A stretch of 64,000 bases of DNA, taken from NCBI RefSeq assembly GCF_008298035.1, contig NZ_CP042910.1, forward strand, positions 6,634,001-6,698,000. Reading direction: 5' to 3'. Below the pieces are notes generated by a model that saw nothing but the letters and a program-made list of their open reading frames with translations, searched no databases and was not told the origin of the DNA. The stretch comes from Gimesia maris (lineage in GTDB: Bacteria > Planctomycetota > Planctomycetia > Planctomycetales > Planctomycetaceae). The position numbers and the translations under genes are program-made. Of the stretch, positions 48,347-58,450 are shown one piece after another (the stretch's first letter is position 1; each line of letters begins with the position of its first letter).

Positions 48347-49678
48347 TTACTCCTGCCGGGGCAGAAACAGGCCTAACCGTTTCCTTTCACGAAGAACCGT
48401 GACCGGAACGGATTCGCCAGGCTTCAATTCATTCACGCCATACGCCAGCAGGTCGGTCTCTCGTTTCAGATCTTTTCTGCCGTTATAGGAAAGAATCAGA
48501 TCCCCTTTCTGGAAACCCGCTTTCTTAGCTGCGGCATGGGCGCCGTACTGCCCCAGATGCTTGATACGCAGTGCCATATCGGGAGACGCCATTGTCAGTC
48601 CGATCTGCTTGCGTTCCTCGCGCGTCGCTTCCTCCAGTACGGCCCCTCCCAGTACCATCCGTCGTAAAGGCCAGCTGCTCACACGCCAGGAAAGATCATC
48701 CTTGCGTCTCCAGTCTTTGGGTAGTGACATGGTCAGATCAAGTTCCTGACCACCGCGGTTGACACTGGCTACCAGCTGATCTGTCTCTTTCGCATGCTGC
48801 AGGACCCACTGCACATCGGCAATTGAAAGTAAAGGCTGGCCTTCCAGCGAGAGGACCTGATCCCCTGCTTTAAATCCAGCCTGCGCGGCGATGGAGTCTG
48901 CAGTGACATCCTGCACCGTCGCTTTTTCCTGCGGGTCGAGAATCAACCCCAGGATTTTGGGATGTGGATACGAAAACAGAATCTGATTGGGCAGCGGTTT
49001 CTGATCACGCAGATAATAATCGCGCTGGGCATCGCCAATCTGGTGGCAGTGGATGCAGCTTTTCACAATGTTCTGCTTATCATTGATCCGCGAATTATAT
49101 TTGCCAGCCAGCAACGGAAACTTTTCCGGAGAGGCCACCAGTGGCTTTGTCCCCTGCTTCCCGGCCAGCGAATCCTTTGTGGTCTCATAGTTCTTATGCA
49201 GTTCCAGCGCCCCTTCGATGGCCTTTCGCAGACCGGTAATCGAAACGTCTTCCGTCCACATCGTCCGATGCGAACGGGTTCCAAACCGCCCGTAAACGGT
49301 CCTATCAGGATTCAGCATGAAAACGGCAAACGACTGATCGTAGTCATATTGAAATAGCGACAGATCCAGCCCGTTGGTGGAAATCAGCCGCACACGGACG
49401 AACTTGTCCATTAAAGGCTTCAGGTTCTGGTCCTGCTCCATCAGCTGTTCATCCAGTTTCACGCATTCCTCACAGGGAATACACCGCAGGACGACCAGCA
49501 ATGGTTTATTCGATTCTTTCGCCGTTATGAACCCCTGTTCCAGGTCGTTGTAGATCCAGTACCCGGTTGACTCCACATGGTCACGATCCTGCTTCACTTT
49601 TTCTTCGCGTGTCTGTGCCAGGGATACTGTTGTGACCTGAACCGTCAGCGCAGCTGTTACCAGAAAGAATTTCCACAT
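48347..49678 (-). CDS. Exported thioredoxin-like / c-type heme / double-PDZ protein
   Basis: A 443-residue protein with a signal peptide (about 1-21). The thioredoxin-like domain (about 30-160) carries CIPCEEC (Cys66, Cys69, Cys72) in place of CxxC; a c-type heme motif CIHCH at 208-212 lies in a linker; two PDZ domains follow (about 240-315 and 345-430) with GFKAGDQVLSLEGQPL and GFQKGDLILSYNGRKDL. The PDZ domains suggest it docks partner proteins, and the Trx-plus-heme part suggests a redox task in the periplasm; both are inference. AGGAGATGGAG precedes the ATG at 49678. Could form an operon with the PhoD-like gene, 58 bases upstream. Confidence 0.8.
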   Translation of the reverse strand: MWKFFLVTAALTVQVTTVSLAQTREEKVKQDRDHVESTGYWIYNDLEQGFITAKESNKPLLVVLRCIPCEECVKLDEQLMEQDQNLKPLMDKFVRVRLISTNGLDLSLFQYDYDQSFAVFMLNPDRTVYGRFGTRSHRTMWTEDVSITGLRKAIEGALELHKNYETTKDSLAGKQGTKPLVASPEKFPLLAGKYNSRINDKQNIVKSCIHCHQIGDAQRDYYLRDQKPLPNQILFSYPHPKILGLILDPQEKATVQDVTADSIAAQAGFKAGDQVLSLEGQPLLSIADVQWVLQHAKETDQLVASVNRGGQELDLTMSLPKDWRRKDDLSWRVSSWPLRRMVLGGAVLEEATREERKQIGLTMASPDMALRIKHLGQYGAHAAAKKAGFQKGDLILSYNGRKDLKRETDLLAYGVNELKPGESVPVTVLRERKRLGLFLPRQE

Positions 49679-49736
49679 CGCTCCATCTCCTGACACCGGC
49701 GGGTTAATAAAGAGAAGTCAATCACGCAGAAGCAGT

Positions 49737-52055
49737 TTACTGTATTAGATTATCGCCACCATTTTCTTTCTGGTGAATCGTTACGGGCCAGCCAGGAAAC
49801 TGACTGGAGGCTTTTCCGTCCGTTGCATCCACCAGAAAACGATAGCTGTTCAGCGTATATGTTTTCTTTTCCGGATCGATCAGCACCAGGCCAAAGCCGC
49901 TCCCCTTCTGATGAGCCAGATCATAACGGTTCTTTTCAGAAGCAGGTTCGGGATTGCCGACAGCGTAAACATACACTTTATTGCCGAAGCCATCAATGAA
50001 TTCACCAGTATCTGCCAGTCCATGCTGAGGACGGTTTTTGTGAGGCATCCCCAGCTCATCGGGTCGCCACCAGCGTGGGTAACCGGCGGAAATTGCGGGC
50101 GTGCAGAACGACCAGCAACTGTCGCGCTGCTCGTCGGCTCCGTATTGTGAAAGCGATGTCAAATGCTGATCGCCGTTGATATGCAGCGGCATTCCTTTGC
50201 GAATAATTTTGACCGTGCGGTTCCGCGCGGTCTGAGGCCAGCTGCCTGAGTCCAGGTCGGCTTTCAGATAACCATCATAGCTGCCATGATGTGTGGCAAC
50301 GCCGGCAAATACAGTCTGACTGAACAGGACTTTGATGTTGTGTGCCCGCCAGTCTTCACACCAGCGTTCCAGAAACTTTTCCTGGCGCTCACCCAAGAGG
50401 ACGAGGTCGGGTTTATCGAGGACTGACGTATCAAAGTTCGCATCCGTCACATGGTCTGCCCGGCCGCTTCCTGTTTCCACACGCTCGGGTCCACTTTTAA
50501 ACTGTCGGTCAGCAATGATGGCAAATCCCACACCGCCATACACCATATCGCCATAGTACACGCTGATGTTCTGTTTGCAGGGAGTCGGGTCAGCATAATC
50601 AGGGTGGTGGGCGGTACACGTTTTATGAACCACATTCACCATCCGCGCCGGTTCCCGATAACCGCCATTGGAAGAAGTGGTCCCTTCCTTCATTTTCATC
50701 CCGCCTTCCCCCCAGATATTCCCCTGGAAGACGTCATGATCGTCGGGAAGACAGATCGTCGGGCGGTCCCGCATGGCTTCACCAAAGGCCCAGCCATGCA
50801 TATAAAACTTGCGCAGGTAATTCAGAATCGCCGGCTCCGCAGGGTCACGAATCAGGCCAAAACCGCCATGATCCTCATAGAGCTGATCGCCTGAAAAGTA
50901 GAGCAGGTCCGGATCGACTTTCAACAGATTGTTTGCCACCGGCTCATACGGAAACCCGTAATCTTTCTGGCAGGTCAGCGCTCCCAGTTTCAGCGGACGC
51001 CCCTCCGGATTCGCCCGGATGATACCGGTTCGCTCGGCAGCCAGTTCAGTGCTATCCGTGAGCTTTTCCTGGTAAACCAGTTTGAACGGCGTTGCCTCTT
51101 TCTCGTTCCAGTGGGGCACACGGAAGGTCGCCGTCCACGCATCTGTATCCAGAGCAGCAGTCCCCAGAGACTTCCATTCCTTCTCCTGTTTGATGAAAAG
51201 TTCCACGTCTTTATTATCCTGCTCACCCAGCGGGCCCGTCAGAGCAGTGATCTTCATCACAAAACCCTCGTCGCCGCGTGAGTCGCTGAGCGAATACTGC
51301 GACCATAAGATCGGTCCAAATTTGTGTTCGGGTGAAACGGTAAAGGCATCGCCGCTGACCGACCAATCACTGAAGCGATAGCGGGCACCGATCATCCGTT
51401 TGAAGCGGGGATCGAAATTGCTGACGACCGCCACATTGCCCAGCAGCGCCTGTGTGGGAAACGTCTGGGTCAGAGTTCCCAGTGGTTTATCTGACTCGGG
51501 GTTGGAAACGATTAACGTCAGCGAATACTTTTCTCCGTCCGGTTTCCCGATCAGCGTCAGCACGCAGTCTTTCATGTCAGCCGGCCGAGATAACTTCTGC
51601 TGCTTGTTGCCCAGCACCATCGTGCCATCGATCACGCCTGCCTTGATGCCATTTTTGGCGAAGCAGTTGCTGCGGTATTCGTTAATATCGCTTTTCACAC
51701 CCACCCGAAAACCAACGCCGCCATCCTGCTGCTTGACTTCCCGCTGACTTACATGGACGGACATCCTGAACGGCGCACCGGTATTGGTCAACTGGTGTGT
51801 GACCAACTGAATATTTCGGCTACCTCCGGTCGACAGACATTCTGCGGCCCCCTCTTTGATCCGCCAGTCTTCCATCGGATTGGCCCAGAATTCTTCTCCC
51901 AGCCAGACCCGATCGTGCGTTTTAGCCCAGCGACCTACGACAGAACCTCCCTCTGCTTTATCAGCCGCCTGCAGACCGCCCGGTCTGTTGAAGCCCAGAA
52001 ATGTCGTTCCTGCTGCAAACAGTTTCAAAGCCATCCGTCGAGTCAGCGATTGCAT
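49737..52055 (-). CDS. PhoD-like metallophosphatase, Tat-exported
   Basis: A 772-residue exported phosphatase-like protein. Tat-type signal [19 protein letters not shown] at the start; a ~350-residue beta-rich N-terminal region (concanavalin/Fn3-like by inference); then the metallophosphatase core with [40 protein letters not shown] and [14 protein letters not shown]. It is longer than and different from the classical PhoD at 16619. GGGAG lies upstream of the ATG. The substrate is unknown, probably an organic phosphate or phosphodiester. Confidence 0.85.
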   Translation of the reverse strand: MQSLTRRMALKLFAAGTTFLGFNRPGGLQAADKAEGGSVVGRWAKTHDRVWLGEEFWANPMEDWRIKEGAAECLSTGGSRNIQLVTHQLTNTGAPFRMSVHVSQREVKQQDGGVGFRVGVKSDINEYRSNCFAKNGIKAGVIDGTMVLGNKQQKLSRPADMKDCVLTLIGKPDGEKYSLTLIVSNPESDKPLGTLTQTFPTQALLGNVAVVSNFDPRFKRMIGARYRFSDWSVSGDAFTVSPEHKFGPILWSQYSLSDSRGDEGFVMKITALTGPLGEQDNKDVELFIKQEKEWKSLGTAALDTDAWTATFRVPHWNEKEATPFKLVYQEKLTDSTELAAERTGIIRANPEGRPLKLGALTCQKDYGFPYEPVANNLLKVDPDLLYFSGDQLYEDHGGFGLIRDPAEPAILNYLRKFYMHGWAFGEAMRDRPTICLPDDHDVFQGNIWGEGGMKMKEGTTSSNGGYREPARMVNVVHKTCTAHHPDYADPTPCKQNISVYYGDMVYGGVGFAIIADRQFKSGPERVETGSGRADHVTDANFDTSVLDKPDLVLLGERQEKFLERWCEDWRAHNIKVLFSQTVFAGVATHHGSYDGYLKADLDSGSWPQTARNRTVKIIRKGMPLHINGDQHLTSLSQYGADEQRDSCWSFCTPAISAGYPRWWRPDELGMPHKNRPQHGLADTGEFIDGFGNKVYVYAVGNPEPASEKNRYDLAHQKGSGFGLVLIDPEKKTYTLNSYRFLVDATDGKASSQFPGWPVTIHQKENGGDNLIQ

Positions 52056-52197
52056 CTAGTATTCTCCCATTGAGCGCAGGTTCTGTAGTAAATAATTAAT
52101 AATACCGGAACAGCCATTATCAAGGGCGCAGCAGGCGTTGTCCAGCGAGTCTCCCGGCGGGAACCACTACTTAAGGTTGTTAAGACAGTGTTCCAAT

Positions 52198-54303
52198 TTA
52201 CTCCTGCGACGCCAGCCCGGCGGTCACACTTGCCGGCAGAGTGACCTGGACTTTTTCACGTCCCGCCAGTTGAATCAGGTTCGGCAGATCATATACCTTG
52301 AGTGCGCCGTGTACCGTATTGATCAACTGATTCTGCGTCTCAGGTGTTTTCACAACTTCACCCCAGGAAGTGATCATCTGGCTCAGATTTACTTTTGAAA
52401 ACAGCCCCGGTTCCAGGGCTGCTGCATGTAGTGCAGGAATTGCAGTTTCGCCGATCGCGGTCACCACAACCGGGTTTGTTTTTTTCTTTGACTGAATTTC
52501 CGACAGGAACCGTGCCGCTACGAGGATATCTTCCGCCCGTAACTTGACCATTGACTCGCCCAGAAGATACGCGAGCGCACACTCATGATAGTTCGGCCCC
52601 AGCAGTCCATGCGACCAGCCAATTCGACGATTATTCTTTCGCGAAGTTTCACCAATACAACGCACATCCAACGCGAGGACGACGTCACCCTGTTTCACCA
52701 GTTGCTCGATCGCCGCACCTGTTTCTGCTTCCACCTGTTTGCCACCGCCATGCAGGTATAACACGAGATCTCCCTGACGCATGTTCGGCAAAAACAGCAG
52801 TGCTGGCAGAGGAGTTCCGTGATCGGGGGTGACAATCAGTTTCTGAATCTGATAACCGTCGCGTGAAATGCTGCCCACTTCTTTGAACTCAGGTCGCGGC
52901 AATGAACCGAGTGGCTGGATACCGGAAATCTCGCGCACTTTGTCTCTTGCGGCACTTACATCTGTTGAACTCCAAAACGCAGCCCGCTCTGCCGCCAGCT
53001 TCTGGTTCAAGTTATCATTGACAGCAAACAGCGATCGTTCGCCTGCATCAAGCAGAATCTGCCCCGACTGCGAACACTGCAGTTCTTCATCCGTAAAAAC
53101 AGGCTGATCTTCGACTTCAAAGATCGGGTTTTCTTTGTTTAACAGCCAGCGGTTCATCCAGCGGGCCGCTCCTTCTCTCAGCTGAATCGTAAATCCGTGC
53201 GGGGCGTCTGCTTCAATAATCCCGACCCGCTCCGCGTAGCCCAGTCGTGTATAAAAGCGTTTGGCTTCGCGGAACAGTTCCCATGTCCCGTCAATTTTGA
53301 ATGTACTATCGAGTGTGCCGGCACAGATCAGCGTCGGTTTGGGAGCCCGCATCAGCGTATAGTCGGCGATGTCCATTCCATAGGCGAGCTGACCGAAGAT
53401 ATTCTGCTCGCCATCTTGCGGACCATTAAAATCGATGAGATAACGATACATGGTCGAATAACAGACCGGCGCTGCAGCCTGCACGCGATCATCCAGCGCC
53501 ATGATATAACTCGCCAGTGTTCCACCCCCGGAATTTCCGGTACAGCCAATTCGTTTCGCATCAATTTCCGGACGGCTCACCAGGTAGTCAATACTCCGCA
53601 TCCCATCCCAGATCCGATACCGGGCCGCGTTGCTGCCTAATGGAATCGAGCTGACCGAAAACAGCGTATGCTCGGCAGTGCAGTAGTACTGCACACGCGG
53701 ATGAGGCGGTCGGTAGCGACTCCCGCCTTTAAAATATTCGTTCGGCTGTTCGGACAGCACCTGATACCGTTCCCCCTGCCCGATCGGATCGTAACACAGC
53801 GCCGCCATTCCGTTTTTTGCCAGCAGAATGCAGGCCCGCTGATACGCGGCGGAGGCCTTGCCATTATGACTGTGTCCACAGGGAACCAGCACGCCCGGAT
53901 AAGGGGGTTTACTGTCAGGCAGATAGAGGTTGGCCGTCACATGATGACCGGGCCAGCTTTCGTAAATCACATTCTCAACCCGAAATCCGTCCCCCTTCAG
54001 CTTTCCGATCACGCGGGGATTGAGGGGCGTCCGCTCCGGAAACCCGCCGATCTGCGTCCGGAAGAAATCTTTCATCCGCTTCTGGTAGGCTTCACAGTCT
54101 TCAGGCGTTTTGATGTTTTCATAGACTGCTTTCCGTTTCGCGAAGGCTTCATGCGCACGTTTTTGCAGAGCCTGATACACCAGACCAGATTCGGCTGCTG
54201 CACCTTCCAGAGCGGGAAGCACAGTTAAATCTTCCGCCGCATTAGCAATCGGAGAAACAACAGACAGAAAGCCAAACAAAGACAACAAAAGCAGGCGATT
54301 CAT
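52198..54303 (-). CDS. Exported two-domain alpha/beta-hydrolase (acetyl-xylan-esterase-like)
   Basis: A 701-residue exported protein (signal about 1-22). The first hydrolase domain (about 90-400) has VPCGHSHNGK, YDPIGQGER, nucleophile Ser258 in GCTGNSGGGTLAS and a late DAPHGFT supplying His. The second, C-terminal part (about 490-701) repeats the fold (LYLHGGGKQVE, LDVRCIGET) but its elbow reads AIGETA without the serine, so it is probably non-catalytic. Such proteins are common in planctomycete polysaccharide loci as acetyl-esterases; this is inference. Confidence 0.82.
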   Translation of the reverse strand: MNRLLLLSLFGFLSVVSPIANAAEDLTVLPALEGAAAESGLVYQALQKRAHEAFAKRKAVYENIKTPEDCEAYQKRMKDFFRTQIGGFPERTPLNPRVIGKLKGDGFRVENVIYESWPGHHVTANLYLPDSKPPYPGVLVPCGHSHNGKASAAYQRACILLAKNGMAALCYDPIGQGERYQVLSEQPNEYFKGGSRYRPPHPRVQYYCTAEHTLFSVSSIPLGSNAARYRIWDGMRSIDYLVSRPEIDAKRIGCTGNSGGGTLASYIMALDDRVQAAAPVCYSTMYRYLIDFNGPQDGEQNIFGQLAYGMDIADYTLMRAPKPTLICAGTLDSTFKIDGTWELFREAKRFYTRLGYAERVGIIEADAPHGFTIQLREGAARWMNRWLLNKENPIFEVEDQPVFTDEELQCSQSGQILLDAGERSLFAVNDNLNQKLAAERAAFWSSTDVSAARDKVREISGIQPLGSLPRPEFKEVGSISRDGYQIQKLIVTPDHGTPLPALLFLPNMRQGDLVLYLHGGGKQVEAETGAAIEQLVKQGDVVLALDVRCIGETSRKNNRRIGWSHGLLGPNYHECALAYLLGESMVKLRAEDILVAARFLSEIQSKKKTNPVVVTAIGETAIPALHAAALEPGLFSKVNLSQMITSWGEVVKTPETQNQLINTVHGALKVYDLPNLIQLAGREKVQVTLPASVTAGLASQE

Positions 54304-54446
54304 AGCAGCGACCTCATGAGCGGGAATGCGGGCAGGAGATAAAACAGCGGCAGGATCATCTGGCGGCCAGATAATTAAATGTTCTTAATTATCATACCTG
54401 CTCGCTTGCCCGGACTCAATCAAAGATCGTTTATTGAGCCAGTTTT

Positions 54447-55496
54447 CTATTCTCCAGCCGTAATCTCATGACTCAAACAGTGTAGCGTGCCCAGCCCCCA
54501 CACCAGATCGACCGCATGAATGCCTATAACGCGGCGCTCAGTAAAAAGGGCGCTGAGTATGCCCAAAGCGATTGCATCATTCGGATCATTAAAGGTCGGC
54601 ACCAGCACACAACCATTCGTCACCAGAAAGTTAACATAGCTGGCAGGCAACCTGAGATCTTCGAAGTCGAGTCGCGCCGGCATTGGCATTTCTACCACAT
54701 TCAGTTTACTGCCCTCTTCGAGGCGGGCACTTTTCAAACGCTCCAGATTCTGTGCCAGGCGATGATGATTGACGTCTTTTTTGTTCGCTTCCATACAGGC
54801 AACGACAGTCGTCGGATTCACGAAACGGCAGATATCATCCACATGGCCGTGTGTGTCATCCCCTTCAATGCCGTCCCCCAGCCAGATCACGTTCGTGACG
54901 CCCAGGTATTCATTAAAGATCGCCGCGTAATCTTCTTTCGTGAAACCGGGATTACGGACCTGGGTTTTCTGATCGAGCAGACACTCTTCGGTCGTGATCA
55001 GAGTGCCCCGTCCATTGACTTCGATGGCGCCTCCTTCCAGAACCACCGGGCGTCCCTGGTAGCAGACCTCCGTCACAGGAACCTTGAGCGATTTCGCCAC
55101 CGCGGAGGGGACCTGCCAGTCCAGTCGATGGTTGGGATACTTGGCCCAGCCGTTGAAGCGGAACTGCAACGCCTCCCGTTTGCCGTCACTTCGCTGCACG
55201 ACGATCGGCCCTGAATCGCGCATCCAGTTGCGGTTCGTATTCTGCAGGATATATTTGACCTGCTTCGTATTGGCATGCGCCTGCTGCAGCATGCCATCAA
55301 CCTTCTGCTGCAGTTCCCCATCTTTCACAACCAGCAGGACGCGCTCGAACTCGGCCACCTTGCGAATGATTTCGACAAATGCCCACTTGATGACCTCGTA
55401 CTTGCCCGGCCAGTCATTGCCGTTATGCGGAAAACAGAGCAGCGTCGTCTGCTGCGGTTCCCATTCTGCGGGCAGTCTACGTGTGACCTCACTCAT
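54447..55496 (-). CDS. aguA: Agmatine deiminase
   Basis: Converts agmatine to N-carbamoylputrescine and ammonia. The 349-residue product has the family's ordered motifs: LPAEWEPQQTTLLCFPHN, NRNWMRDSGPIVV, GDGIEGDDTHGHVDDICRFV and a C-terminal nucleophile Cys340 in GLGTLHCLSHE. Its ATG overlaps the stop codon of the upstream aguB gene (ATGA), so the two enzymes of the pathway are translationally coupled. Length is near the usual ~350. Confidence 0.95.
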   Translation of the reverse strand: MSEVTRRLPAEWEPQQTTLLCFPHNGNDWPGKYEVIKWAFVEIIRKVAEFERVLLVVKDGELQQKVDGMLQQAHANTKQVKYILQNTNRNWMRDSGPIVVQRSDGKREALQFRFNGWAKYPNHRLDWQVPSAVAKSLKVPVTEVCYQGRPVVLEGGAIEVNGRGTLITTEECLLDQKTQVRNPGFTKEDYAAIFNEYLGVTNVIWLGDGIEGDDTHGHVDDICRFVNPTTVVACMEANKKDVNHHRLAQNLERLKSARLEEGSKLNVVEMPMPARLDFEDLRLPASYVNFLVTNGCVLVPTFNDPNDAIALGILSALFTERRVIGIHAVDLVWGLGTLHCLSHEITAGE

Positions 55497-56389
55497 TGAG
55501 AGGCATCATCATGATAGAGTTTCAGGATATTGCCATATGCGTCGATGCGGCGGTCGCGGAGGAACGGCCAGTTCTGACGGACCTCTGCCATCTCATCCAG
55601 GTTGACCTCGGCGATCAGAATCTCTTCCTGATCGTGCGATGCCTGGGCGATGATTTCTCCCTGGGGTCCACAGATAAAGGAAGCTCCCCAGAATTCCAGC
55701 CCCGGCTGCTCGGGTTCGGGCTGTTCAAATCCAACCCGGTTGACGGCGGCGACAAACGTGCCATTGGCAATCGCGTGACTCCGCTGAATCGTCATCCAGG
55801 AATCGTGCTGTTTCACACCGTACTCGGCTTTTTCATGGGGATGCCAGCCGATGGCAGTCGGGTAGACCAGCACATTCGCGCCACTCAAGGCAGTAATCCG
55901 GGCACCTTCGGGGAACCACTGGTCCCAGCAGATCAGAGTGCCAATTTTCCCGAAGCGGGTCTGAATGGCTTTGAAGCCCAGGTCACCGGGCGTGAAATAA
56001 AACTTCTCGTAGAAGCAGGGATCGTCGGGAATATGCATCTTGCGATACAGGCCCGCTTCACTGCCGTCTGCGTCAATCACGTAAGCGCTGTTATGATACA
56101 GGCCTTCGGTCCGTTTCTCAAAAAACGGAACAATAATGACTACGCCCAGTTCTTCCGCCAGCTTACTGAACGCGGTGAACGACTTGTCATACAGTGGCTC
56201 GGCGAACTCGAAATATTTAGTCGTCTCTTTCTGACAGAAATAAAACGAACTGTAGAGCTCGGGCAGACAGATGACCTGTCCCCCTTCTCCTGCGGCCGTG
56301 CGGACCCAGTCGAGGCACTTGATCAGATTCTCATCGGGAGTCCCGTTCAGCGAGACCTGCACCAGAGCAATATTAAATTGACGCGGCAT
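55493..56389 (-). CDS. aguB: N-carbamoylputrescine amidase
   Basis: Hydrolyses N-carbamoylputrescine to putrescine, CO2 and ammonia, completing the route from agmatine. The 298-residue nitrilase-superfamily protein has the triad Glu44 (CLPELY), Lys117 (YRKMHIPD) and Cys154 (LICWDQWFPE). AVNRVGFE, FWGASFICGPQGEI and WPFLRDRRIDAY are typical of the family. The frame opens earlier (56464), but the conserved MPRQFNIALVQ start fixes 56389. No speA-type arginine decarboxylase lies nearby. Confidence 0.93.
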   Translation of the reverse strand: MPRQFNIALVQVSLNGTPDENLIKCLDWVRTAAGEGGQVICLPELYSSFYFCQKETTKYFEFAEPLYDKSFTAFSKLAEELGVVIIVPFFEKRTEGLYHNSAYVIDADGSEAGLYRKMHIPDDPCFYEKFYFTPGDLGFKAIQTRFGKIGTLICWDQWFPEGARITALSGANVLVYPTAIGWHPHEKAEYGVKQHDSWMTIQRSHAIANGTFVAAVNRVGFEQPEPEQPGLEFWGASFICGPQGEIIAQASHDQEEILIAEVNLDEMAEVRQNWPFLRDRRIDAYGNILKLYHDDASQ

Positions 56390-56722
56390 AAAGGAAACAT
56401 TCCAGAAACATGAATAAACTGTGAAGACCTGTTTCAGCAACCAGCGTGCAGACAGATCATTCACTTGGTGCTGTTATGTACGAAATCTGAAACCGAGTTG
56501 CAAGTCGTGTATCGCCTACTTCCGCCGTTTCCCGGCAAATCATGGGACTGTCCCTGCTGCTCAAACTCCAGCTTACAGGAATCCGTCCAGTTTCTTAAGA
56601 GTAACATCGACAGACTCACCACTTTTCCACTATTCTATGCCTGATACAGGAAGTACCTTTTAGATCAGGTTGCCCGTATCACTTCCTCACCCACGACTCT
56701 TCACATCGGGATTGAATTTGAC
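56390..56722. other. Divergent intergenic region, aguB / malic enzyme
   Basis: About 330 bases between two divergent genes. No gene is convincing. It must hold promoters in both directions, but I cannot identify clear -35/-10 pairs. Confidence 0.4.
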
Positions 56723-58393
56723 ATGAATACAGGACGTACGACAGAAGAATTTTCGATCGAGAAACGCGGCACCCTGCTGGTGGAAGACCCCCTATTGAAT
56801 AAAGGAACTGCTTTTACGACCGAGGAGCGAATCCAGCACGGATTACTCGGGCTCCTGCCACCGCATGTGGATACTCTCGAAGAACAGGTCGAACGCGCTT
56901 ACGAAGCCTTCTGTGACTTCAAGGAACCGATTAACAAACATATTTATCTCAGGCAGCTCCAGGACGAAAATGAAACTCTCTTCTATCGCCTGATGCTGGG
57001 GCATATCACAGAGATGATGCCCATTGTTTATACGCCCATTGTGGGCCTGGCGTGTGAACGTTTCAGCCATATTTATCGACGCCCCCGTGGAATTTTCATC
57101 TCCTACCCGGAACGGGATTCCATGGATGCGATCCTGGAAAACGTCGAACGGGACATTGATGTGATTGTCGTCACAGACGGCGAACGAATTCTGGGGCTGG
57201 GCGACCAGGGAGTGGGCGGCATGGGTATTCCCATCGGCAAACTCTCCCTGTACACCCTGTGTGGCGGAGTTGCCCCCGAGAAAACACTGCCCATCGTACT
57301 TGACCTGGGCACCAATAATCAGGAACGTCTCGACGACCCCCGCTACATTGGCTGGCGGGAAAATCGCATCAAGGGGGAAGAGTACGACAAATTCATTGAC
57401 CAGTTCGTGACGGCAGTCAAAAAACGCTTCCCGAATGTTCTGCTGCAGTGGGAAGACTTTGCGTCCGTCGACGCCGAACGGATTCTGGATCGATACCGGG
57501 ATGATCTCTGTACCTTTAACGACGATATTCAAGGCACCGCCGCCGTCACCACGGGGACGATCCTCGCCGCAATCGCTGCCGGGGGAGGAGAATTAAAGGA
57601 CCAGAACATTGTGATGCTGGGTGCAGGCTCTGCCGGAGTTGGCATCTGTCTGCAGTTGAAACAGACGATGATGGCTTCAGGCATGAGCGAACCCGAGGCT
57701 CGTTCTCATTTTTATGTGATCGACCGGGACGGGCTCCTGCATTCCGGGCGTACGGATCTCGACGAACTGCATCAGCAGCTGTCACAGCCTTCAGAATCTC
57801 TGAAAAGCTGGGATTGTGATACTTCTGGAGCCGTCTCGTTCGCCGATGTGGTCCGCAACGCAAAACCGGGTGTTTTAATTGGCGCTACCGGACAGGCGGG
57901 CGCCTTCTCAGAACCCATCATTCGCGAAATGGCAGCGCATGTCGAACACCCGGTCATCTTTCCACTCTCCAACCCGACTTCACGTGCGGAAGCCACACCT
58001 GCGGATCTGCTGGAATGGACGAATGGCAAAGCCGTGATCGCGACGGGCAGCCCGTTTGATCCCGTTGATCACAACGGCGTCACGCATACGATCGCACAAT
58101 GCAATAACAGCTATATCTTCCCGGCAATGGGGCTGGGCATCCTCGCGTCGCGGTCACGTCGAGTCACCGATGCGATGTTCATTGCCGCCGCGGAGGCCTT
58201 GAAGGAAACTTCTCCCGCGCTCAAGGACCGTACAGCGTCTCTGCTCCCCTCGCTGACGATCATCCGTGATGTCAGTCGCAAAATTGCCCATGCGGTCGCG
58301 CTGGCCGCCATCGCGGACGGGGTAGCCGACTCAATCACGGAAGCTGAAATCGACCAGCGGATTGAAGAAACCATGTGGCATCCTGAATATTAA
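56723..58393 (+). CDS. NAD-dependent malic enzyme
   Basis: Oxidatively decarboxylates malate to pyruvate. The 556-residue protein follows the large malic-enzyme layout: FTTEERIQHGLLGLLPP near the N-terminus, MPIVYTPIVGLACERFSHI, the signature GLGDQGVGGMGIPIGKLSLY, FNDDIQGTAAV with the metal-binding acidic residues, and the Rossmann loop MLGAGSAGVGI. FPLSNPTSRAE and ATGSPFDPV follow in the C-terminal part. The length matches MaeA-type NAD enzymes; cofactor choice is inferred. It lies 57 bases before a pyruvate decarboxylase on the same strand, suggesting a malate to pyruvate to acetaldehyde route. Confidence 0.93.
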   Translation: MNTGRTTEEFSIEKRGTLLVEDPLLNKGTAFTTEERIQHGLLGLLPPHVDTLEEQVERAYEAFCDFKEPINKHIYLRQLQDENETLFYRLMLGHITEMMPIVYTPIVGLACERFSHIYRRPRGIFISYPERDSMDAILENVERDIDVIVVTDGERILGLGDQGVGGMGIPIGKLSLYTLCGGVAPEKTLPIVLDLGTNNQERLDDPRYIGWRENRIKGEEYDKFIDQFVTAVKKRFPNVLLQWEDFASVDAERILDRYRDDLCTFNDDIQGTAAVTTGTILAAIAAGGGELKDQNIVMLGAGSAGVGICLQLKQTMMASGMSEPEARSHFYVIDRDGLLHSGRTDLDELHQQLSQPSESLKSWDCDTSGAVSFADVVRNAKPGVLIGATGQAGAFSEPIIREMAAHVEHPVIFPLSNPTSRAEATPADLLEWTNGKAVIATGSPFDPVDHNGVTHTIAQCNNSYIFPAMGLGILASRSRRVTDAMFIAAAEALKETSPALKDRTASLLPSLTIIRDVSRKIAHAVALAAIADGVADSITEAEIDQRIEETMWHPEY

Positions 58394-58450
58394 ATTGACA
58401 GTACTGCATACACCAGGATGAATTGCACTTAATCTATAGAAGGAACTCTG

